Assembly (NCBI GenBank): GCA_963691655.1
Contig: OY829329.1
Location: 8,260,708 to 8,324,707, forward strand
Direction of reading: 5' to 3'
Length of the DNA stretch: 64,000 nt
DNA from: Toxonevra muliebris
Taxonomy: Eukaryota > Arthropoda > Insecta > Diptera > Pallopteridae
The first letter of the stretch is position 1; each line of letters begins with the position of its first letter. A model generated the notes under the pieces. That model saw only the letters and a list, made by a program, of their open reading frames with translations. It was not told the origin of the DNA and did no database searches. Shown one piece after another: positions 12,390-24,807 of this stretch. The position numbers and the translations under genes were made by a program.

Positions 12390-14266
12390 TACTTAAAAAA
12401 GAAATTTCTCAACCCTCTGACTTTTCTTTGATTTTGTATCTGAATTTTGTCTGACTTCTAGTCTGACTTTTGATCTGATTTTTTATCTGAGTTTTGTCTG
12501 AGTTTTGGTTGGACTTTTTATCTGAATTTTGTGTCTGTTTTTTGGTCTGATTTTTTATTTAGATTTTGTCTGACTTTTGATCTGACTTTTTATCTGAATA
12601 TTGTCTGACTTTTGATCTGAATTTTGTATGGCTTTTAGTTTGAATTTTGATCGAATTTTTTATCCGAGTTTTGTCTGACTTTTAGTCTGAATTTAGTGTG
12701 AGTTTTGGTCTGACTTTTGATATGAATCTTTTTCTGACTTTTAGTCTGACTTTTGATCTGATTTTTTATCTGAATTTTATTTGACTTTTAGTTTAAGGTT
12801 TGGTCTGATTTTTTATCTGAGTTTTGGTCTAAGTTTTGATCTGACCTGAACTTTGTCTGACTTTTAGTCTGACTTTTGATCTGATTTTTATCTAAATTTT
12901 GTCTGACTTTTGATCTGACTTTTTATCTGAATTTTGGTCTGACTTTTGATCTGATTTTTATCTAAATTTTGTCTGACTTTTGATCTGATTTTTATCTGAA
13001 TTTTGTCTGACTTTTGATCTGAATCTTATCTGAATTTTGGTCTGACTTTTGATCTGATTTGTTATTTGAATTTTGTCTGACTTTTGATCTGATTTTTTAT
13101 CTGAATTTTGGTCTGACTTTTGATCTGATTTGTTATCTGAATTTTGTCTGACTTTTGATCTGATTTTTACCTGAATTTTGGCTTGACTTTTTTATCTAAT
13201 TTTTTATCTGAATTTTGTTAGAGTTTTGGTCTGACTTTTGATATGAATTTTGTCTGTTTTTTGAACTGATTTTTTATTTAGATTTTGTCTGAGATTTGGT
13301 TCGACTTTTGATCTCTTTTTTTGTGCGAATTTTGGTCTGACTTTTTAGCTGAATATTGTCTGTCTTTTGATCTGACTTTTTATCTGAATTTTGTATGGCT
13401 TTTAGTTTAAGGTTTGGTCTGATTTTTTATCTAAGCCTTATCTGAGTTTTGATCTGACTTTTTACCTAAATTTTGTCTGACTTTTAGTCTGACTTTTGAT
13501 CAAATTTTTATCTGAATTTTGTCTGACTTTTGATCTGACTTTTTATTTAAATTTTGGTTTGACTTTTGTTCTGATTTCTTTTTTGAATTTTGTCTGACTT
13601 TTGATCTGATTTTTATCTGACTTTTGTCGGAGTTTTAGTCTGGTTTTTGTTCTGACTTTAGATCTAAATTTTTATCTGAATTTTGTTTCATTTTTACTCT
13701 GACCTTTGGTCTGATTATTTAACTGATTTTTGGTTTGTATTTCGATCCGATTTTAGATCTATCTGATTTTAAATCTGAAGTTTAGTTTGATTTTTGGGCT
13801 GACTTTTGGTTTGATTTATCATTTGAATTTTAGTCCAGCTTCTGATCTAATTTTTAGTCTGTATTTCGAACTGATTTTTGGCTGAATTTAAACAGAATTT
13901 TGATCTGACTTTTGGTGCGATTTTTGGCATATATTTCGATCTGATATTTGACTGTATTTGAGTCTAAATTTTGATCTGTTCTTTTGTTTGACTTTTTATC
14001 TGAAATTAAGTTTGATTTTTGGATTACTTTTGCTGTTTTTGACTCGAACTTCTGTCTGAATTTTGGTCTGAATTCCGGTCTTATTTTTTTTTTTTTTTAA
14101 ATTTTTGGTTTTAGTTTTTGAGCTGAAATTGCTCTGCCTTGCGGGCAGAGGTTTAATCTGAAACTTAGTATGATTTTCAGTCAGGGTTTTGTCAGAGCTT
14201 TGGACGGAATTCGGGTGTGAATTTGATAAGCTACTCGGCTACTTGAAAAAGAATTTCTCAACCCTC
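12390..14266 (+). repeat. TCTGA-type array with shared tail and flanking direct repeat
   Basis: About 1.6 kb of words such as TCTGACTTTTGATCTGATTT and TTATCTGAATTTTG. The basic unit is 11-12 bases, often grouped in threes (33-36 bases). From about 13980 to 14236 it passes into a non-repetitive tail (CTGAAATTAAGTTTGATTTT, then a segment ending TTTGATAAGCTACTCGGC) that is also found after the array at 18.9-19.15 kb. The array plus tail is bracketed by a direct repeat of about 27 bases, TACTTAAAAAAGAAATTTCT with CAACCCTC at 12390-12417 and a near copy at 14240-14266. That is consistent with a mobilised or duplicated unit. Confidence 0.85.
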
Positions 14267-16334
14267 GCTTTTCCATTGTACAAACGTAAAAAAAACACAA
14301 ATTTAATTTTATGAATACCGTAATTACCCGCCAACTGAACCTGATTCAACAACAGAGTCAAATCAGTTAAACTAAGCGAAAAATTATTATTATTTTTATT
14401 ATTATTTTCTCTTCTTTTTTTTCTTGTTTCACAATTCAATTCACATTATTTTCGCATTCAACTTCCTTCCCTCAACTTTAGCCTTCTTTAGGTTTGCATA
14501 CTTTTTTTACTCACTGTAATATAAAATGAAATATTATACGTTCCAATTATTTTTAACATTTTTGTGCTACATTTTTTCCCCAAAGATTTTCTTTTTCTGT
14601 TCTGTTTTTTTTTTTTTTTAATTTTTCTCAGCTTAAAACATTAGTAACCAGTTACTAACTACTGGTTCTGTGAAAAATATTTCATGAATTTTTTTTTTCT
14701 CCCATTTTCCTTGCAACAACAACAACAACACAACACAGAAATTCATAAGGCATTCATGCAATTGCGTTGGTCCTTCATTTAAAATATGCATACATAATTT
14801 CTACTTGTCTGCCCCCGAATACGACACCTAGTTAATTTCATTGGTACTCCCCCCCTTCCTTTACTTCCTCCTCTTCTATATACAATGTATGTACCTACTT
14901 TTTAATATATATATTTTTTTTTGGGTGTTTTGTGGTTACATTGTGGGGTGATTATTGAGTAAACGATTCCTACCATTAATTACAACCAGATGGGGGCAAA
15001 TAAACCATAGGAAAAATGAGCTCGAGATTTTCTTCTCAAAAATAAAAGAAAAAAAAAAACAAAAAAACAAAAAAACAAAAACAGGAAAAACGAAAGAAAG
15101 AAAAAAGTATTTAAGTGATTCTCCAATGCGAACTACGATATATTCCAGCTACTTTTTCCTCACTTGAACTTTTGTTGCTTGTTGTTGTTGCTGTTGCTGC
15201 TATGGTTGCTGTTGCTGATGCTTCAGTAATGATCTCTTGTTTATTTTTATTTTGCTGAGGTTTCAGGCATGAAATTTTTCATATTTTTTAATATTCGAAA
15301 TTTTTTTGGTTTTTGTTCCGTAATTTTTTTTTTTTTTTTGTTATTTTTTTTTATGATTTTTCTTTAAGTGGCAAAACAAAATATGAAAATCCCATTAAGG
15401 GAAAAATGAAATGCATTTGATTTTTGGTTTGGTTTTTGTGCTAAGTGTTTGATTATTCTTTATACAAACATATAATAATATTTTTTTATAATAATGGCCC
15501 CCTTTGGGGAAAATGGTAAGTAGAGAGTTGTTGCAACAACAACAACAACAATGAGGAAGTTAATAAACAATAACAATGCATACTACAATAAGTAAAGGAT
15601 ATTGCCTTGGCAACTATCTAGGGACAATTTATAAATGTGTTTATTATATTTCTGCTTCTATTTCCATTTTTTTTTTATTATTATGTAAAGACTCCCTCCT
15701 TCACCCTGAGAAGAAACGTAAATATAAACAGTTTCTCATATTTTCATGAATTGTAAATAGATGATTGCTATTTAGGTATGAAATCATAAAATATGAAGGA
15801 AGATAAAGAAAGATTATTATTTTTAATTTTTTTTTTTATTTTTTTTTTTTTAATATAGTGGCAGGCAGCACCTCATTCTCATTTCTCATATGCATTTTCA
15901 AAATTAAATTGCTCAAAATTTGTAAATTATTATAATCGGGTGCAATAATGTGGCGCTGAAGGCGAGGAAGGCATTAAAATTCTGTCATAGCAGACACTTA
16001 ATTTGTCAAAACTATGTAGCGAGAAAGCAAAGCTAGAGAAATTGAAGAAGTTAAATGTAGAAGGGCTGGAGATTGTAACGGTGACGGAAGATGATTTGAA
16101 TCTGTGTGTCTTGGCTTCCTGTATTTTCTAACGTAAATCAAAATAAAGAATGCGAACATATCAAATGTTTTCTATTTATTTCATTATTATTAAGTCATTT
16201 TTTTATTGACATTTTGATAGATTGGGGTAGGGGGCAGGAAGAGGGAAAGAAGGGAAGGAGGGAGAGGAAGAGAGGGAGGGAGGTAGGGAGGGATTTTTTA
16301 ATTTTCTTTGGCTCACCAATTAGTTACGAGGAGA
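14267..16334. other. Noncoding DNA with long T runs
   Basis: No supported gene. Poly-T runs at 14607-14620, 15321-15340 and 15830-15852, CAA tracts near 14717-14729 and 15533-15552, and a GGGAGG-rich purine block at 16225-16292. Short open frames are made of these tracts. Confidence 0.55.
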
Positions 16335-19300
16335 GATATGAGGTTAAGTTTGATATTTGGTCTGATTATTGAACTGATTTTTTATCTGAATTTTATCTGA
16401 CTCTTCGTCTGATTTGTTATCTGACTTTTCATTTGAACTTTGTCTGACTTTTATCTTGTTATCTGAGTTTTTTCTGACTTTTGCTCTAATTTTTTATCTA
16501 AATTTTGTCTGAATTTTAATCCGATTTTTATCTAATTTTGTTTCTGAATTTTGGTCTGAATTTTGTCTGACTTTTTATCTGAATTTTGTCTGACTTTTTA
16601 TCTGAATATTATCTCACTCTTAGTCTAAATTTTATCTGAATTTTGTCTGACTTTTGGTCTGACTTTTATATGAATTTTGTTTGTCTTTTGATCTGAATTT
16701 TCTCTGAGTTTCAGTTCAATTTTTAATCTAATTTTTTATCTGAATTTTGGTCTGACTTTTGATCTGATTTTTTATCTGAATTTAGGTCTGACTTTTGATC
16801 TGAGTTTTTATTTTAATTTTGGTCTGACTTTTGATCTGATTTTTGATCTGACTTTTTTTCTGAATTTTGTCTGCCTTTAAGTCCGAATTTTGATCTAATT
16901 TTTTTATCTGAGTTTTGTTTGACTTTTAGTCTGACTTTCGATATGAATCTTTTCTGACTTTTAGTCTGACTTTTCGTCTGGCTTTTGTCTGATCTTTTAT
17001 CTGAATTCTGTTTGAGTTTTGGTCTGAATTTTTATCTGAATATTGCCTGACTTTTAGTCTAAATTTTATCTGAATTTTGTCTGACTTTTGGTCTGACTTT
17101 TATATGAATTTTGTTTGTCTTTTGATCTGAATTTTCTCTGAGTTTCAGCCCAATTTTTAATCTAATTTTTTATCTGAATTTTGGTCTGACTTTTGATCTG
17201 ATTTTTTATCTGATTTTAGGTCTGACTTTTGATCTGAATTTTTATCTTAATTTTGGTCTGACTTTTGATCTGATTTTTTATCTGATTTTAGGTCTGACTT
17301 TTGATCTGAGTTTTTATCTGAATTTTGGTCTGACTTTTGATCTGATATTTTATCTGATTTTTGATCTGACTTTTTTTCTGAATTTTGTCTGCCTTTAAGT
17401 CCAAATTTTGATCTAATTTTTTATCTGAGTTTTGTTTGACTTTTAGTCTGACTTTTGATATGAATCTTTTCTGACTTTTAGTCTGACTTTTCGTCTAGTT
17501 TTTTTATCTGAATTCTGTTTGAGTTTTGGTCTGAATTTTTATCTGAATATTGCCTGACTTTTAGTCTAAATTTTATCTGAAATTTGTCTGACTTTCGGTC
17601 TGAGTTTTTATATGAATTTTGTCTGACTTTTGATCTGAATTTTGTCTGGGTTTTGATCTGAATTTTGCCTGAATTTTAATCCGATTTTTATCTAATTTTG
17701 TTTCTGAACTTTGGTCTGAATTTTGGTCTGAATTTTGTCTGACTTTTTATCTGAATTTTGTCTGACTTTTTATCTAAATATTATCTCACTTTTAGTCTAA
17801 ATTTTTTCTGAATTTTGTCTGACTTTTGGTCTGATTTTTTTATATGAATTTTGTTTGACTTTTGATCTGAATTTTCTCTGAGTTTCAGTTCAATTTTTGA
17901 TCTAATTTTGTATCTGAATTTTGGTCTGACTTTGATCTAATTTTTTATCTGAATTTTGGTCTGACTTTTGATCTGATTTTTATCTTAATTTTGGTCTGAC
18001 TTGTGATCTGATATTTATCTGATTTTTGATCTGACTTTTTATCTGAATTTTGTCTACCTTTTAGCCTGAATTTTGTTCAAATTTTTTATCTGAGTTTTGT
18101 CTGACTTTTAGTCTGAATTTTTTTCTGAATTTAGTCTGAGCGTTTGGTTCGACTTTTGATATATGAATGTTTTCTGACTTTTAGTCTGACTTTTGATCTG
18201 ATTTTTTATCTGAATTCTGTCTGAGTTTTGGTCTGACTTTTTATCTGAATATTACCTGACTTTTAGTCTTAATTTTATCTGAATTTCGTCTGACTTTCGG
18301 TCTGAGTTTTTATTAGAATTTTGTCTGACTTTTGATCTGAATTTGTGTGGGCTTTGATCTGATTTTTGATCTGAATTTTATCTGAATTTTATCTGACTTT
18401 TAGTCTGACTTTTGGTCTAATTTTTTATTTGAATTTTGTCTGAGTTTTAGTCTGACTATTGATCCGACTTTTTACCTGAACTTTGTCTCACTTTTAGTCT
18501 GAATTTTGATCTAATTTTTTATCTGAATTTGGCCTGAATTTCGATATAAGTTTAGTTTGATTTTTGGTCTGACTTTTTATCTGAACTTTGTCTGAATTTT
18601 TGGCCTAAATTGTGATCTAATTTTTAGTCTATATTTCGATCAGATTTTCGGCTGAATTTAGGTCTGGGGTTTAGATTATTTTTTGGTCTGATTTTTGAAC
18701 TGATTTTTCATTTGACTTTTGGCCTGATTTTTTATCTGACACTTAGTCTTACTTTTGATTTGATTTCTGGTCTGTATTCCGACTTGATTTTTGGCTGAAT
18801 TTAGGTCTGAATTTTGATCTAAGGTTTAGTTTGAGTTTTAGGCTGAGTTTTGATCTGAATTTTGTCTGGGGTTTCGTCTAACTTCTGATCAGTTGTTTTG
18901 TTTCACTTTTTATCTGAAGTTAAGTTTGATTTTTGGGTTACTTTTGCTATTTTCGGTTCGAACTTCTGTCTGAATTTTGGTCTGGATTTCGATTTTATTT
19001 TTTTGGTAATTTTTGGTTTTAGTTTTTGGGATAAAATTGCTGACTTTCGGGCAAAGATTTAGTCTGAAACTTATTATGATTTTCAGTTAGGATTTTGTTA
19101 GAGCTTTGGTCGGAATTCAGGTGTGAATTTGATAAGCTACTCGGCCTGAATCGGGATTTCAATTTGAATTTTGGTATGAATTTTATTCCCTTTTTGCCTG
19201 TTTTTAGTCCGAATTTTAAACTGATTTTTTTCTGATTTTAGGTTCGAATTTTATTTTGAATTTGCTCTAAATTTGGGTCGAATGTTAAGTCTGAATTTTA

Positions 19301-19550
19301 ATGTGATTTACTGTCGTGATTTGGTCAAATCTTTGGTCTGAACTTGGCTGTGAATTTTGTTAACATTTTCAATCTGAGTCTGTATTTTTGATCTAAATTT
19401 TCGTGCGAGATTTGGTCTGAATGTGATCCTCATTTTGTGTGTTCTTGGTTTGAATTTTGTTTTTAGTTTTGTGGCAAATTTTGATAAGACTTTTGGTCTG
19501 AGTCTTCTGAGTTTTTGATCAGGTTTTTTAACTTTCCGCCTGATCTTCAT
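16335..19550 (+). repeat. Large TCTGA-type array with higher-order repeats
   Basis: About 3.2 kb, the largest array in the window, built of TCTGACTTTTGATCTGATTT and related words. Higher-order structure is visible. The segment beginning GGTCTGACTTTTATATGAAT at 16656 recurs at 17090 (shift 434). A longer block beginning GAATTTTAATCCGATTTTTA near 16511 recurs near 17671 (shift about 1160) with few changes. The tail at about 18900-19150 matches the tail of the array at 13980-14236. The last 400 bases are more degenerate. No coding content. Confidence 0.9.
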
Positions 19551-20471
19551 TTGCCAAGGATTTTAAAATTTTAAGACTGTTAAGTAAAAAACTATTTAGA
19601 GATCCAAACAATCATGAGTTTGCGAATTTTGTTAGTCGAATTTAGCCGTCCCATGAAATCTTAGGAACTATAGGCTGATATACCTTCGCTGAACTGAACA
19701 TACATTCGTAGTCCATATGGAAAATATTCTCCTTTTCATTAGGCGACATCAAAGTAGGTTTGAGGTTTGCATTGGTCAGAAAAATTTGGCGTAATTTTCG
19801 CTTTTAAACTGAAATCGGTGACCAACTTAAGAATTATAAATAAAAACCTCATACATTTTTCAACTCAATCTTTAATAACTAACTTTTAATAGCAAAAACC
19901 TACAGATTTCATACTTAAGTAGAACAAGTTTTCAACTGAATTATCAATCATCAATTTTATTTACGATTGACTGGAACTATTCAATTATAATTTATGTTGA
20001 AATTATCCACAATTACCAACAGAATTTCTAACATATTATGCAAATATTCATTTATCATTAAATTAAAAATTATTGTACATTTTCTTTTGTTTATTTTCTT
20101 GCTAGACAAAAAAAAAACAACAACAACAACAACAGCAACAAATATTTTCTAAGTTTAATCCGCATTTCATTATCAATAACTAATATCTACTAAAAACCCA
20201 GAGTCTTGTATATTTATGGTCGGTCGATTTGTATTGAATTTGATCATGTTTGTTGCTACTGATGCTTAATTTTCGTTGTCTGCTTGAGATTTTTTTACAC
20301 AAAAAAACAAAAAAACTAAAAAAAAGACAAACGAAAAGAGTCAACAACAACATCGTCATCATCTTTGTAGAAAAATAAATACTTTATCAGTAAAATGAGA
20401 TAAGAAATGCGGCGAACATGGTTTAATGTTCACTTCCAAGGAAAACAATCACGCATATACATATATATGGA

Positions 20472-20508
<37 letters not shown>

Positions 20509-21355
20509 TTATGGATATGTATGAGTTACTCTACAAGATACACAACAAACAATTTAAATCGATGACCAATGATTATATTGCAGCAACCAAAGAGTATGAG
20601 AAAAAAAGTTCAAAAAAAAAGAGAATGTCTTAAAAAGAAATTGATAAAAATCTTATAATCACAACCAAAAAAAAAAGGAAAAACAGACAACAACAACATC
20701 AACGGATACAACAGAAATATTGTCGCATATTGCCCGTGGTCACAATCACAAACAACAAGCAACATTTCTTCCTCAACATGCAGCAGCAGCAGCAACACAG
20801 CAACACAGCATGCAGCTAGCAAAAACGAAAATCTTCGAATGATATTTTTACACACTCCCCCAAACAGTGTTGGCATATTCAGTTTGCTGTAAAATTAGTC
20901 CGAAGATAAAAAAGAAGACCCCAAGTTGTGACCTAGAAGGTTTTATGATGATACCAAATTTATACTTCCCTCATGTCCATTTTTGCAGAACTAACGAACT
21001 TGTTTGGTAAATAAGAAATATTTGAAAATATTCTGGGTGTATCGAGACCCTGGAATACTTTTACAAAATAAATTTTGAATAGATTTTCCCTGAGTCACTA
21101 ATAAAAGTAAAGTTTCAGTCTATTTAATTTTACAGAAATTAGTTTAGGGACCGAGTTACTTTCGTGCCTAAGACCAAACACTGAAGAAATTCAAAATTCT
21201 ACTGAACGATTCAAGATTTCATAGAACAGGAATCGTGGATTTGAGATACTTTTCGAAGTTTTATTAGAACCTTATGGCATAAACTAAGCTCGCCCATTCG
21301 GTTTTTTTTTTTACAATTACTTTGATTTCAATCCAGGTTTTCCCAAAGCCCAAAG
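19551..21355. other. Noncoding DNA with TG microsatellite
   Basis: No supported gene. It holds an uninterrupted (TG)n run at 20476-20506, CAA tracts at 20118-20140 and CAG/ACAGCA tracts near 20780-20810. Otherwise AT-rich sequence without exon signals. Confidence 0.55.
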
Positions 21356-22711
21356 TTTGTCAATGATTCATCATCATCATCTAAGCATCACAGCCCTGGG
21401 TAGGCCAAGGCTTCCCTTGCGATTCTCTCCCAGACATCACGCTCAATCACCTTTCTTTTGTAGTTCCGCACATTCATCGTTCTTAAATCGCTTTCCACAG
21501 CATCAATCCATCTCTTTCTTGGTCTTCCCTTCGCTCTCGTACCAGGAACTTGTTGCGCCAGCATTTTTTTACGGACGACCTCATCGGGTCTGCGCAGTAC
21601 AGGCCCCAGCCATCGTCTTCTTTTCTATTAACTGCTCCAGTTCATGGTTGAAACTTATACGGTAGGTGTCATCATTGTCTCTTACAGGTGCGAAGATTTT
21701 CCGAAGCACTTTACGCTTAAAAATAGCCAGTTGCTTAGCTTCGAAATCTTTCAGAGTCCAGACTTCGCATCCATACGTCAAGACTGGGCGTATGATGATT
21801 CGATACATTCGCAGTTTGGTCGCTCTATTAAGGATACTGGATTTAAAGAGTTTAATGTGGGCGTACAGAAATTTATTGGCAGCTTTTATTTTTTCCGCTA
21901 TTGCGCAGTTTGTGTCATCGTTACCGGAGAAAGTAACACCCAGATATTTGAAATGCTGCACTGATTCAAAGTTATAGCACCCCACTCGCAGATTATTCAA
22001 GTTGTGCCGCGTCCTTGTTTTTATCATGAACTTTGTTTTCTCGTCATTGACATGGAGCCCAACCAATTTTTGCAAGCTCGTCCAATTTAAGGAAAGTTTC
22101 CTTCAGGCTGTCAATGCTTCTTGCTATATCGTCAGCATATGCACAAATTTGTGTGGACTTATAAAAGACGGTGCCCTTAGGATCAATTTCCCTAATGGCA
22201 TAGTGTAGCATTAGATTAAACACCAAAGTAGATAACGCGTCACCTTGCTTCACTCCTGATGTTATTTCAAACTCTTCCGACACTTTCCTTTTGTATAAGA
22301 ATCTTTGCTTTGGTGTTATGCAGGGTCATCATTATCAGCCGAATAAACTTTGCGGGTACTCCAAGCACACGTAGAACTGCAGGGATCTTCATTATGTCCA
22401 TAGAGTCGAACGCTTGCCGAAAATCTATAAACAAGCAGTAAAAGTCGTAGTTATATTCGTGGCTTCGCTCAAAAATTTGGCTGAGCGTAAAGCATTGGTC
22501 GGTAGTTGTCCTTCCTCACCTAAACCGCCAATTATTTCTTCTGCAATTTGGCCAACTCGCTCGTAGAATGTGTTGGTAAAAATTTTATAGGCACAGTTGA
22601 GCATCGAGATGCCCCGGTAATTGCTACAGTTTCTCTTATCACCTTTCTTATGTATGGGAAATATTAGAGCCTCACACCATTCATGCGGCAGAGTCTCTTT
22701 TGTCAATGATT
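21356..22711 (-). pseudogene. 5'-truncated non-LTR retrotransposon (reverse transcriptase)
   Basis: Minus-strand remnant of a reverse transcriptase. Order on the minus strand: YRGISMLNCAYKIF (about 22610-22570), palm motif A FIDFRQAFDS (about 22430), SGVKQGDALSTLVFNL (about 22255-22210), catalytic CAYADDIA (about 22140), FKYLGVTFSG (about 21950), RPVLTYGCEVWTL (about 21780), then a basic C-terminal tail ending with a stop at 21388-21390. Pieces lie in different frames, so it is inactive. It is flanked by a 13-bp direct repeat TTTGTCAATGATT (21356-21368 and 22699-22711), a target-site duplication, and ends in an ATG-type trinucleotide tail at 21369-21378. The tail suggests an RTE-like clade, but I am not certain. 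Confidence 0.88.
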
Positions 22712-23151
22712 ATTATTACATATTCTGGCTCCCTCCTCCTGTACCCGAGATCGCCACATTGTGGTCTAAGGTGCTTCACTTCAAGACTTGATGGGGAATG
22801 CAATTTTTATCTTCGTATAGGGTTATCTAAGGACTCGATTTTAGCTCTGTATAGTAGGGCGAATTATCCAAAGCTTTAGTGGATTCAGAGGGGAAAATGG
22901 TGCGGAAATTTAGGTATGAATTTTTATCTGATGTTTGATCTGACTTTTTATTTGAAGTTAAGTTTGATTCAGGGTTGGTGGTTGGAATTTCGGTCTAAAT
23001 TTAGGTTCGAATTCGAGCGTTTAATAGCAGACGGGAGTGGAAAAAGAACAAATTTTACTTAAAAAAAGATGCTTGGTAGTCCTAATCACAGCTTAAAATG
23101 GAATTGAAATTTAGACAATGAAATTCCCTAAAATCGATGGCGTGTCCATAG
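22712..23151. other. Spacer with a short TCTGA-type remnant
   Basis: No gene. At 22905-23020 there is a small TCTGA-type piece that includes TATTTGAAGTTAAGTTTGAT, a word of the shared tail of the large arrays. Just before it, AGTGGATTCAGAGGGG (22880-22895) resembles GGTGGATTCAGAGGGG near 39801, so both may be ends of one repeat family. Confidence 0.55.
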
Positions 23152-24522
23152 CACTGTACAACAAAATGGGGCTAACAAAAAATTTCTGAGTTCTCATACG
23201 GTTTTTCTAGAGTTGTTTTTGATACTGATCAAGAATCTGAAAACATTTTTTTCAGGTCAGGTCGAACTTTTGTAATATCGATGATGATTTTATGATTTGG
23301 TACGTGGGGAAAAAAAATTTTTTTTTTCTTGATTTTTTATGTTTTCTACACGTTTTATAAGTTTTAATAACGTTTTTAACAAAGAAACATGTTCAAAAAA
23401 AAAATTTTTTGTTTGGACTTAAATTTTTCAAAAAATTTTTAAGGGGGGTAATACAAGAGGAAAAAAAAATTGTTTGTTGAAAACGTTGTAAAAACTCACA
23501 AAACGCGTAGAAAACATAAAAAATCCAAAAAAACAAAATTTTTTTTCGACCCAAATTTTTCAAAAAATTCATAAGGGGGTATACATAGAAAAATTTTTTT
23601 TTTTAAAAAGGGTTATAAAATCTCATAAAACGTGTAGTAAACACAAAAAAATCTAAATTTTTTTTCGACCCAAATTTTTCAAAAAATTCATAAGGGGGGT
23701 ACACATGGAAAAAAAAATTTTTTGTTAAAAAAGATTATAAGATCTCATAAAACGTGTAGAAAACACAAAAAATCAAAATTTTTTTTCGACCCAAAATTTT
23801 TAAAAAAGTTCATAATGGGGGGAGGGGGATGGGTACAAGGGGAAAAAATTTTTTTTTGTTGAAAACGTTGTAAAAACTCACAAAACGCGTAGAAAACATA
23901 AAAAATCCAAAAAAAAAAAAAAAAAAAATTTCGACCCAAATTTTTCAAAAAATTCATAAGGGAGTATACATGAAAAAAAAAAATTTTTTAATTAAAAAGG
24001 TTATAAAACGTGTAGAAAACACAAAAAATCTAAATTTTTTTTCGACCCAAATTTTTCAAAAAATTCATAATGGGGGGGAGGGGGATGGGTACATGGGGAA
24101 AAAACTTTTTTTGTTGAAAACGTTGTAAAAACTCATAAAACGTGTAGTAAACACAAAAAAATCAAAATTTTTTTTCGACACAAATTTGTCAAAAAATTCA
24201 TAAGGGGGAGGTACATGGGGAAAAAAAATTTTTTTGTTGAAAATGTTGTAAAAACTCGGAAAAAACAAATTTTTTTGTTAACTTAAATTTTTCAAAAAAT
24301 TTATAAAAAAAAAAAATAAAACATGTAAAAATCATAAAATATCGAAAAAAAAGAATTTTTCCCACGTATTCCTACCTTACAATTTTTTAAAAAGTCATAA
24401 AATGATCGGTATCACCTGACCCGAAAAAAAAAAATTTGTAGATTCGTGATCATCATCGAAAACAACTCTGGAAAACCATAACAGCCTATCCATTTAAATT
24501 GTCCAACTTATGGTATATTTGT
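23152..24522. mobile_element. Long-TIR element with internal satellite, copy 2
   Basis: The left end begins CACTGTACAACAAAATGGGG. Inverted similarity between the two sides is clearest in the inner part: CTAGAGTTGTTTTTGAT at 23210-23227 against the complement of the 24460-24475 region, and CAGGTCAGGTC near 23254 against CACCTGACCCG near 24414. The outermost right terminus is degraded, so the right boundary is approximate. The interior is an array of about 126-bp units (see separate entry). No protein is encoded. Confidence 0.7.
23300..24400 (-). repeat. AT-rich satellite, about 126-bp unit
   Basis: Units are marked by CGACCCAAATTTTTCAAAAA near 23547, 23666, 23787, 23932, 24043 and (as a variant) 24175. 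Each also has ATAAAACGTGTAGAAAACAC and a stretch like TTCATAAGGGGGGTACACAT. Read on the minus strand, TTTTCTACACGTTTTAT matches the anchor of the satellite in copy 1 (TTTTCTACACGAATTATG), so the two arrays are diverged members of one family. Confidence 0.85.
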
Positions 24523-24769
24523 GCTTTAATAGAAGAGAAAATCTTTTCTTAAGTAATTTTTACTATTTAAGTAGAGTATAACTAAGTCGCCTTAGACCAA
24601 CTTTTCTCCTACCAATTTCAACGACTGTTTCATACTTGCTTAAATTTAGTTTTATCACCATCTCTAAATGAAAGGAATAACTGAAGAAAGGAAGCAAGGG
24701 TTCATTTATAGCTTATTTTTGTTATTAGGAAAAGGAACGTAATATTCTTCAAGAGGGTATAGAGTATGT

Positions 24770-24807
<38 letters not shown>

